This document shows, piece by piece, positions 56,113 to 64,000 of a stretch of 64,000 nt of DNA (its first letter is position 1; each line of letters opens with the position of its first letter). Where the stretch lies: contig MCFL01000041.1 of assembly GCA_002102555.1 (NCBI GenBank), forward strand, positions 62,001 through 126,000, given 5' to 3'. The notes under the pieces were generated by a model. It did not search any database. It was not told the origin of the DNA and saw only the letters and a list, made by a program, of their open reading frames with translations. The DNA is from Catenaria anguillulae PL171 (taxonomy: Eukaryota; Blastocladiomycota; Blastocladiomycetes; Blastocladiales; Catenariaceae). Position numbers and translations under genes: made by a program.

Positions 56113-57216
56113 CTAAGGACTGTCTGCAATCACAGTTGATGCAACCTCGGTCGTGACCATCACCTGTCCTTTTTCACCCGGCTTGACGTCAATATCCGTT
56201 GTGTCGGCCGTAGCCGTGTCGAAAAAGTGGTGGTGTAAATGAGTGATGGCAGTGACGCTGACGTGGAGTGTCCAGGCAGAGATGGCCAGATAGATGTAGA
56301 GGAGAATCTTTTTTGTGTCGACTGCCCGGATCGCGCTACAGCCGTCTAATGGTTCCAAGTTAAAGGGGTCAGAGGTGGCTTCGAAACTGTGACGCTCGAA
56401 ATGCAGTCGCGACGTACCAGCAGAATTGTATCCAAACACTTCCCAGACTGGACTACGATTCGACGGAAGTACCCGAGTCGTGCAAACCGGGGGCGTAGTC
56501 GGCTCATTGAGGAGTGGAACTTGAAGGGAGCCGCAGCTGGACCCGAGTGCGTTGAGCAAGTTGTCTGCGAGAACAAGGTATGTGGAGCTCGCAAACATTC
56601 CCACGGTACTGGTGATGGCCATCTGAGGTCGAAAACGAAACAAGTGATGACGTGACTTGTGTCAACTCAATTGACGAAGCCGCCATAAGTCAGACATACG
56701 AACCAGAAAGGCAAGACCGACAAACACCCGTTTCCCATATTGGCTTGTCCATGTTGGCTGGTGGAGGAAAACACCAGTTCCGGCAAAGACCCATGCGGTC
56801 ATCGCAGACAGGATGCCGACACAGAACCAGTTGGCTCCAACGTATGGGACGGATGATTGTTGAAGGCGATCCAACGAGAAGAGTGGAATGTTGGAAATGT
56901 GATCAAAGTAGACTGCCAAACCAACCGTGTACATCTACAATGCGGCATTGAAGAATGATCAGCTCCACTGGCAAGCCGCCAAGGGTGGCTCCATGCTTCT
57001 GAGAATACCTACGCAAAATAGTGACGCGATCGAAAGCAGAGCTTGTACAGGTGGGAACCAAGTTGCCACCATAGCATTGTAGCGTGCGTACGTTGCGGCT
57101 GCAATTTCAACCGCCCTATCGAAAGGCGTTCGTTCCTTTGCCGCTCGCGTGTCTGGGTTTATCGACTCGTGTTGATTCATGGCGCTTGGAGAAGAAGAGG
57201 AAAGGCCAACCGTCAT
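56113..57216 (-). CDS. Multi-pass membrane protein of unknown function
   Basis: Exons 57216-57013, 56934-56704 and 56622-56113 give 314 residues in frame. About five hydrophobic segments are visible: WFPPVQALLSIASLFC; YTVGLAVYF; WFCVGILSAMTAWVFAGTGV; KRVFVGLAFLMAITSTVGMF; and near the C-terminus ILLYIYLAISAWTLHVSVTA, which is followed by a His cluster (HLHHHFF). Between the fourth and fifth lies a loop of about 95 residues with Cys and Pro. No family recognised; transporter or channel roles are not supported. It is divergent from RIB7 (259 bp between starts). Confidence 0.6.
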
Positions 57217-57475
57217 TGTATTGCATGAAGTTTCTCTCTCTTCGGATTCATGTCCTTTTGAATTCAGATCACTTTCCTTACCATATATAGTTCTAATAAT
57301 ACCAAGCTGAAGATTGTCCGCACGCAGATGCGCGACAGTCAGCATACAGCGCTGAGGTTGTTGATGGAGCGGGCGGGGCTCGAGATAGTTGATGCTTGAG
57401 CGATAGTACTTAAAGGACAAACACTAGGCACTGAAATCGAATCATTTGGCCAAGTCACTGACTCTATGCATTACC

Positions 57476-58544
57476 ATGAGCCGTCCAAGATTTTCCACCT
57501 CAGCTTCCACGCTGGTCTCCGAAGTAGAGTCAACGATTCTTCGAGCCGCCGGCATCCCAGGTCCCTCCGCACCAAAAAAGCCATGTTTTCCACCCTCACG
57601 CAATGGGCCGACTTTTCCTTGGATTACCGTGACTTGGGCACAATCCATCGATGCCCGCCTTGCAGGCCCCGGCGGTAAACAGTATCCAATCAGTGGAAGC
57701 GAATCGTTCGCCCTCACGCACATGTATGTTTGGGCGACAGGCGGAAACGAATTTGTCGCTCGCTCATTGACTTGTGCCCATTGACATGGCAGGCTTCGCC
57801 AAGTTCATGATGCCATTTTGATTGGCGCCGGGACTTTACACAACGACAATCCTCGACTGAATGGTCAGAATTCCGACCTACTTTCCTCGACGTCATGCCT
57901 GAGATCTCCTAACCAACCGATTTTGTGGTTCATACACATTATCTTATCAAGTTCGCCTGGACGATATCTTGCAAGATCGCCTCAACCAACAGCCGCTTTC
58001 TCATCCACCTCGTCATCCGCAACCAGTCATACTGGACGCTCGGTTCACCATCTCTCTTGAATGCAACCTCCTGGTCGACGCATCAACAGTTCGCCCATGG
58101 GTGATTGTCGAGCCAAACGCTTTGGAGCGAGCCCCAGAAAAGGCCCAGGTACACATGACTCATGATGCGGATGGCGTCCGACGTACATCTCCACTCTCTT
58201 TGCAATTTGACATTCGCATTGATCGATGTGCGTAGCTAATCCACAACCTCGGTGGCCGTGTCTTGGCTGTCCCGAACAGCCGCCATAACCTCTGTCCGGT
58301 CTTTCAAGCCCTCCGCGAACAAGGTATCGAATCGGTCATGGTAGAAGGTGGACCAACTGTTCTACAGTCAGTCCTGGACCAGAATTGCATGGATGCAGCT
58401 GTGGTCACCATTGCGCCGCTCTTCCTTGGGACGGATGCACCTTTTTTAGGAACATCTGCCGTCATTCATTTGAGGCAATGCCAACCGACATGGACGACGC
58501 TCGGATGCGATACTGTCATGGCTTGTCGGATGGGTGCCTCCTGA
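57476..58544 (+). CDS. RIB7: RIB7: diaminohydroxyphosphoribosylamino-pyrimidine reductase
   Basis: NADPH-dependent reduction of 2,5-diamino-6-ribosylamino-4(3H)-pyrimidinone 5'-phosphate, the second step of fungal riboflavin synthesis. Exons 57476-57723, 57793-57863, 57952-58148 and 58236-58544 give 274 residues, near the family's ~250. Motifs: WITVTWAQSIDARLAGPGG at the start of the RibD_C fold; MLRQVHDAILIGAGTLHNDN, joined across intron 1; PRLNVRL, joined across intron 2; PQPVILDARF; and SVMVEGGPTVLQSVL with VVTIAPLFLG near the end. All three introns restore conserved sequence in frame. It is a separate protein, not fused to a deaminase, as is usual in fungi. Confidence 0.92.
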
Positions 58545-59083
58545 GCGGACTTTGCCCCCTCATTCAATGTACTTGTATCGTATTCACGGAAAGGCTTTTT
58601 GCACGTTTTCATCCAACACGCATATGAAGAGGAACGAACAGTGCAGAGGGAGGGGCAGGGAGTGGGCAGAACAAGAGCGCCTGGCAACGCTTTCGGCCGT
58701 CAGCTATGTCGACGGACGCGAGTGAGGAACAGGGTTGCAACGCAAGAGAGGAAATGACTGCTTGAGTTGTTGAGAAAGGAGCGTTGAAAGTATGGCTGAT
58801 TCATGGTCACAGCAACAGCGTAAGAATGGGTAAACGGAAAACGAATGAAGAAACGAGTTTGAGGTAAATGGGAAGTATACGCGGAATGGAAGAGTGACAA
58901 CAAGAATGGCTCGGACACTGAAGTGGGTATGAAAGACAAACGAAATCAAGCATAAGGAAAACTGGGAGCGCTCTTTTCCACTCGTTTGCCAAACTTTGGA
59001 CAGAATGCAATGGAAAGGCCGTCGTGCGAGTTGTGTACCGTTACGCATCTAAGGCCTCTTCGAATCACAACTAAGTTGATGAT
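58545..59083. other. Intergenic between convergent RIB7 and DYRK genes
   Basis: 539 bp between two 3' ends. No supported gene. Confidence 0.45.
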
Positions 59084-61318
59084 TCAAATCTGTTGATTGG
59101 ACCATCGGTTTGTTCCACTATTTCCGCTTCGCCCACTACCAGACCTCCCAGTCCCACTCGACGCTGCCCCGCTCCCAGATCCTGCTCGACTGCCGCCTGG
59201 TGTTGCACCGCCTGCAGTCCCGGCGGCTACAGCTGCTTTGGAGGCATACAGTGCCCGTGATGCGTAAGATGTCCTCGCTCCCGCGTACGGCTTCGCCGCC
59301 GAGGGTTGCGGTGGCGTGAGATGTGCAATTGGCGGAAGAGATCGCGGTGGTTTGCCATTGGAGAGGAGAGTGGACACAGTTGATGTCGCCGAAGATGGTG
59401 CTGACCCAGACCCCGAAGAGCGATTGTTGGCCGTGTTGGAGCTGGCGTTGACGATCGAGCGGCGAGACGAGGACGAGTTTGTGGACACGGATCGGACATC
59501 CGACAGGCCACGCGCTGTTTGTGAGTCGATCTGGACAATCCATGGGTGATGGATTCCCTCCATGGGAGTCATCCGTTCTTTGGATCCCACGTCAAACACT
59601 TGCGAATAAAGTCAAGGAAAAGCTCGTCCTTGCACCGCACGGCTTGAGCAAGTGTCTTGCCGTTGATGCGCCGAGACTTGCCCTTTGAATTTGAGAATGG
59701 AATAGGCTGATCGTTCGAGTCTACACAGCGATCAATGTCAATAACGCAATTGCCATTTCAAGTCGTGGGAATGACTCCGTACGTACCAAAGAACATGTTT
59801 TTCCGCTCGCTCACGGCCATGACGTCCGAATCTGGGGGGCCCAAAACCTCCATCATGCACCACAACTGATCCTGCTCGTTTTCTCCTGGGAAGATAGGAT
59901 ATCCAGTGTAAAGCTCAACCAGGATACACCCGAGCGACCACATGTCGATTGCCATGTCGTAGGTTGCCCCCAGTATGACTTCTGGCGACCGGTAGAACCG
60001 CGACTGAATGTATGTGTACGCCTTTTCGGTCAAATGGCAAGAGGAACCGAAATCAATGACTTTGATGTTGCTTTTGTTGGGAGATTTGAGAAGCACATTT
60101 TCCCTGGATGTTGAGTATGATGCACACGCCCGTAAGATCTTGGCATGGAGACTTGAGGACGAGAACAGAATGACGGCGGGAAAAGATGAAAACTTCGTAC
60201 GGTTTGAGGTCACAATGAATAATCTCGTTTTTCCACAAGAGGCAGAGGCAGTTGAGAATTTGAACGGAAAAGCGTCGGATGAGGCCAATTGAGAATCCGC
60301 GAAAGTCGTTGCCCTTGATGAACTCGTACAAGTTGATGGAGAGCAATTCAAACACAATACACAAATGGCCGCGAAATTTGAACGTGTCGAGCATCCGAAC
60401 GCAATTTGCTGAATCGTCGGGATCCTAAGCATTCCAAGCCATTTTCGAGTTTGAGTGAGGGAGGAATGGGGAAGAAGGGTCAAAAGACACGAACCCAAGA
60501 CTTGAGCTCCTCCAAAATGCGAATTTCAATTTCGCCTTGCGTCGTGAACCGCTTCTTGTTGCGAATGATCTTGAGCGCAACGGGCTCTTTGGTCTTGTGG
60601 TCGATGGCCCGAACGACTTGGCCAAAGGAGCCCTTGCCAAGAATCTCAATGATCTCGAACCGGTAGGCAACGTGGTCGTGAGATTGGATTAAATAGTCGC
60701 CTTTTGAATCGTCGTATCCTGATGCGCCATAAACAGAACGGTCCAGCACGACCAGTTCAGCATATCTCTCAGACAAACCCGTTCCATTGCACAGCATCCC
60801 GTGATTGTCATACCATGGTTTGGTAGAGCGTCGGAAAGTCCGTTTTGCTTCTTCTTGCCATTGATGTAGATGTTTTGACCCCAGTAGTAGACAAAAGGGA
60901 ACTCGAGAACCTCGTATAGCTCTGCGGACGTGAGCTGCTGGCCGTGACTTCGAATAACGTCTATGATGTTGACATGAAAAAAAATCAAGCGGGAAGATCA
61001 AAAGAAGACGCCTTAGATGCAACGGAACAAACAACAGACTGGAGCGAATGTACCGTGTGGGGTGCTTCCTGTTGTTTCCGGGGCTGGGGTATCGGTGGTG
61101 GCATTGGTGCCGGTCCCAGACAATGGTGACGAGAGGACGGGGGTATCGCGAGGAGAGGGCCGTGAAGACGAGTTTCGTGATGAATTTGGAGTGGAGGAAG
61201 CGCCCTGTGATGAGGGCTTCGAGCCAAATGCGAAAGGTTTGGCGCCGCCTTCGGTGACGGCATCAACACTGAGGGCAAGGGTAATGACGAGACAGGGGGT
61301 GGGGGAGTCGTGAGTCAT
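59084..61318 (-). CDS. Class II DYRK-family protein kinase (Pom1/DYRK2-like)
   Basis: Dual-specificity kinase that autophosphorylates its activation-loop Tyr and then acts on Ser/Thr; fungal relatives control polarity and cell size. Exons: 61318-61054, 60960-60814, 60718-60495, 60424-60201, 60103-59787 and 59720-59084, about 604 residues. The DYRK-homology box ([19 protein letters not shown]) and the [20 protein letters not shown] motif precede the kinase. Kinase motifs: [36 protein letters not shown], and the [13 protein letters not shown] activation loop with the YxY signature. The C-terminal ~150 residues are Ser/Gly/Ala-rich. One base seems to be missing near 59577, between LTWDP and KERMTPMEG. 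The N-terminal exon is disordered. Confidence 0.92.
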
Positions 61319-62026
61319 TCTCCGAATCGTATTGCGCGTTATCGTTCGGGTCGGCAATTGACATTGTACCGATTTGCGCGCAACATGTTTTCGGTTCTCA
61401 AGACGGAGCAAAACAAGAATGGGGCAGAGACAGGAGGGGGGGGGGCGTGGTGAGTCCTTGCTGATGCTGAATTCTCTCTCTTTTTTTGGTATGGTGGCAG
61501 TTTAACGGTCTACCGGGAGCGGGCGGCAGCTGCCTGAGGAGGAAGGCCGAACTACGGGAAAGCAAGGCGGCCGCGTATGCCACGGTGGGGCAAAGGTGGT
61601 ACCGCTTGAAGGGCGCAGGACACGGCAAGCTCAGAGCATTCAGACCGGCGTGTCTTGCCGAAGCAGAAGATCAGAATCAATGCGTTGGGAAGGTTGGAAA
61701 TGATCAGAACGCGTTGCGTTGCCAAACGGTGCGAAGGTGCGCGTGGCCGGCGCGAGGTGGAGGTGCGGTGTGAGGAGGCGTGTTTGAAGCGGGCGGCGGC
61801 CGGCCGAAGGAAAGGCGAAATTGGGGACGGTTGCCAGAGGTTTGGGCGGCGGGGAGGTCAGTAGCATGGATTCATGGCGTATCGATTGCCTGCATGCATG
61901 CATATTCATTTGATAAGGAATGATTGGATCGTCCGCGTCGTTTTTTGGGTGTCTGTCGTGTCCGATCGAGATCGATCGGACGTCAATCAATTTATAAGGG
62001 CTGGTTCGCCAAAAAGCTCACGCCCT
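61319..62026. other. DYRK upstream region
   Basis: 708 bp before the left inverted repeat of the mobile element. It contains a G10 tract at 61436-61445 and no supported gene. Confidence 0.4.
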
Positions 62027-62042
62027 TGAGGGGGTCTGTCCC
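62027..62042 (+). repeat. Left inverted repeat
   Basis: 16 bases, TGAGGGGGTCTGTCCC, identical to the reverse complement of 63276-63291. Confidence 0.8.
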
Positions 62043-62133
62043 GCAAGCTACGCTCACGTAACGCAGGAGGAATCCAACTGTTCCTGTGTTGATGGGAAGG
62101 GATCAGCTGGCAACGTTTTGCATCAAAAGGAGA

Positions 62134-62909
62134 CTAGAGAGATACAAGCGACAACAAGCCAAGCGAGACGCAACAAAGGCAACAAATGAGAGGAGGTGGG
62201 ACCGACGCATCCCTGCTAACTCCAATGAGATCGGCTGCAAGGGAATAGAATCCAATGCAGGTCCCAAACGGTACAACCACAACTACATCGACGAGGCCAA
62301 ATGAACGGGAATCCAAACCGTTGTGCAGATAAACGGACGACCAGATCATGAGCTGGATAGTGGTGGGGCAGAAATAGAGGTCGTGGGTGTAGGCAAAAAT
62401 GGGTTCGGCCAAGGCAAAGTACTGCTGAATGGTGCGAGCCGACTTTTGCAGCAAAAGAGTGTCGGCATCAAGCAAGTACTGGCGTGGCACCAAGGCATCA
62501 AAGTGCGAGTCAGGGACGACCTCAGCGCATACGACACCCTTGGCCGACGGCGAGCGCGACACAGCAACGTACAGCACTCGCGTGGTCATTGTGTAGTTGT
62601 GCACAATCGGGAATCCCGTGAGGGAGGATGCTTGGTCCTAATCGGCAATTTGCCCTTGAAAGCACGCGGCATGTGTTGCGCGTCGACGGGCGTAAAGGAC
62701 GTGCCCTCGGGGAACACGATCGCAACAATGGTTGCGAATGCGCCGTTGTTGGCGCCCTTGGCCACCGACAAATTTTGCGTGATCCGCACCCGAGCGCCCT
62801 TGAATGCGTAGAGCGTTGTGTCGACTGAGCAGTTGGACTGTTTGACCTGGATCGACAACCGCTCAAATTTCTCGCACACCACCGCGTGCAGGCCGCGGAA
62901 GACTGGGAG
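62134..62909 (-). pseudogene. PIF1-like helicase C-terminal fragment
   Basis: Reading on the - strand: a stretch with CEKFERLSIQVKQ, then LYAFKGARVRITQNLSVAKG and ANNGAFATIVAIVFPEG, the end of a PIF1/Helitron-type helicase (compare the family's GARVMLTRNLxxxxGLxNGA). One base later in frame comes FPIVHNYTMTTRVLYVAVSR, which has the terminal LYVAxSR motif. The usual HKxQGQ motif between is missing. No Walker A or upstream helicase motifs are present, so this is a fragment. It lies inside the inverted repeats. Confidence 0.6.
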
Positions 62910-63075
62910 CTGACGGGCAGAAATGGTTGGGGATAGGTGTTGAGTTATTCATCGCTGAAACGAGTGAGGAAGGGCTCCGTCGAATCAATGAAGCGAGATA
63001 ATTCAAGATCGTTTCGGCCGTCTTGGACTTGTTTCCCTTTGTGTTTGATGGCATGGCGTTTCGGCAGAGGGAATG

Positions 63076-63134
63076 GTGGAAATGCTTTATGTATCATTAT
63101 ATTTTCATAAAGAGGACTGTGTGGAAATGCTTTA
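63076..63134 (+). repeat. Pair of 14-bp direct repeats
   Basis: GTGGAAATGCTTTA occurs at 63076-63089 and 63121-63134, in the AT-rich right part of the element. Confidence 0.8.
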
Positions 63135-63275
63135 CCGATATATATTCATTAAGTTCAAGACTGCGTAGAGCACGTGTAGTGGACGTGTGGGCTGTGGATC
63201 GGGGATCCAGGCATGTGGATCTGATCGGAAAGTTCAATCGGTGGGCGTCTTGAACAAAACGACGCAGGAACTAAG

Positions 63276-63291
63276 GGGACAGACCCCCTCA
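63276..63291 (-). repeat. Right inverted repeat
   Basis: GGGACAGACCCCCTCA, exact reverse complement of 62027-62042. Confidence 0.8.
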
Positions 63292-63356
63292 GTACATTAA
63301 TACAATAATGAAAAGAGCGCAAGTTCAGGATTAATTATCTCATGTGTTCCCACACC

Positions 63357-64000
63357 ATGTCTCCGCATTCCTCCACCCTTCATCTCCCCGGCCGCTCCAG
63401 CCGTCTTGCCGGCGGGCCCGGCGGCCCCTCTTCCTCCTTACTCAACCCCAAGATTCAGCGCCAGCGCCGCCCCACTGCACCACTGGCAGAGTCAGCATCG
63501 ACAACGCCCACAACGCCAACCCCAGGCCAAAAACGCCAGGCGGCCGTGCGCTCCACTTTTGCCCTCAAGCGCAGCACTGATAAACGCATCGCCGCTGCCC
63601 AAGCGACGCTGTGTTCGCATTCCCCTATGGATCCCAACGATTTGCGGGCCGCTGCTGCCATTCTGCAACCCGCCCACTGGGACGAGGTTGCTCTCGAACG
63701 GAACCTCGCAGATCTTTGCGCTTACCCACTGTGCCGTCAATCGAGCCTGTCGCCATCTGTGACCTCAATCGTCCTTGGGCCCAACGGGCACCAAAGCCAT
63801 GATACCCCAGCAGCGCTTTCAAAACTCCAACCCTGGACACCCGTTACAGCCTCTCAACTTGCCCTCCTTCCCGCCACGGCTGAGCTGGCATCCTTCTGCT
63901 CGCGAAAATGCTGGCTCAAAAGCAGTTTCATTCGCCTTCAGCTTTCCCACGATCCACTCTATCTCCGACCTGCCAACGCCAAACCCGTCTCCATCTTGCT
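63357..64000 (+). CDS. RPAP2/RTR1 RNA polymerase II CTD phosphatase (partial, N-terminal)
   Basis: RTR1/RPAP2 dephosphorylates the CTD of RNA polymerase II and helps its nuclear import. The frame is open from the ATG at 63357 to the window end, 214 codons without a stop. After a basic, Pro-rich start, HWDEVALERNLADLCAYPLC supplies the first zinc pair (C-x4-C). SFCSRKCWLKSSFIRLQLS supplies the second (C-x3-C), followed by PLYLRP, the family's typical order. The rest lies beyond the window. Confidence 0.85.
   Translation, partial: MSPHSSTLHLPGRSSRLAGGPGGPSSSLLNPKIQRQRRPTAPLAESASTTPTTPTPGQKRQAAVRSTFALKRSTDKRIAAAQATLCSHSPMDPNDLRAAAAILQPAHWDEVALERNLADLCAYPLCRQSSLSPSVTSIVLGPNGHQSHDTPAALSKLQPWTPVTASQLALLPATAELASFCSRKCWLKSSFIRLQLSHDPLYLRPANAKPVSIL

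Larger units (their letters stand above)
62027..63291. mobile_element. 1.27-kb element with 16-bp terminal inverted repeats
   Basis: TGAGGGGGTCTGTCCC at 62027-62042 recurs as its exact reverse complement at 63276-63291. Between them lie a PIF1-like helicase remnant and an AT-rich segment. No target-site duplication is obvious next to the ends. This could be a non-autonomous DNA element that captured helicase coding, or the edge of a larger one. The right end is 65 bp from the RPAP2 ATG. Confidence 0.55.

Noticed and set aside
61436..61445. G10 tract as a G-quadruplex
   Set aside because: A single uninterrupted run without three further G tracts in range gives no four-tract motif.

Overview
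The window is nuclear DNA from a fungus, most likely an early-diverging (non-Dikarya) zoosporic lineage such as Blastocladiomycota or Chytridiomycota. Fungal signs are HSP104, a fungal-type RIB7 reductase, a RAD16 homologue, an RNA-silencing RdRP and a DUF2420-like protein. Beside them are genes that most yeasts and moulds lack: a MICU-type mitochondrial Ca2+ sensor, BRCC36, a MARCH5-like ligase and Gemin2. The DNA is GC-rich and gene-dense. Most introns are 59-99 nt, with 5' ends of the form GTACGT, GTATGT or GTTCGT. The lineage call is inference from gene content.

Layout: 0-9.3 kb holds an RdRP (-), a RluA-type pseudouridine synthase (+) and a MARCH5-like RING-CH ligase (-). 9.5-20.7 kb holds an INO80B/IES2-like subunit, a seven-exon MICU homologue and a Dnf-type P4-ATPase, all +. 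20.7-32.3 kb is sparser: an unrecognised His/Gln-rich protein with a C-terminal coiled coil, a DUF2420-like gene with a broken frame (-), and a + locus whose frames I could not join. 32.3-41.6 kb holds RAD16 (-), a secreted-ectodomain/TM/SH3 protein (-), a GT90 glycosyltransferase (+) and a LURP-one protein (+). 43.2-49 kb is a compact run of SmD1, SAP30BP/HCNGP, Gemin2, DPY30/SDC1 and BRCC36. 49-61.3 kb holds HSP104 with an in-register heat-shock element upstream, a coiled-coil gene (-), POP4/Rpp29, a membrane protein (-), RIB7 and a class II DYRK kinase (-). 62.0-63.3 kb is a 1.27-kb segment bounded by 16-bp inverted repeats and carrying a PIF1-like helicase remnant. It ends 65 bp before the start of an RPAP2/RTR1 gene that runs off the window.

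Functional themes: RNA silencing (RdRP), RNA modification and processing (PUS, POP4, SmD1, Gemin2, SAP30BP), chromatin and transcription (INO80B, DPY30, RAD16, RPAP2), ubiquitin (MARCH5, BRCC36, RAD16 RING), membrane and Ca2+ biology (P4-ATPase, MICU, SH3 protein) and stress (HSP104). Genes lie on both strands as independent units; nothing suggests an operon.

Caution on quality: several highly conserved genes (HSP104 six times; RAD16, GT90, SAP30BP and DYRK once each) need one extra base at precise points to restore the conserved frame. Each of these is a missing base, which points to assembly deletions more than pseudogenes. Many other genes (MICU, P4-ATPase, POP4, RIB7, BRCC36, SmD1, DPY30) splice cleanly with total lengths divisible by three.
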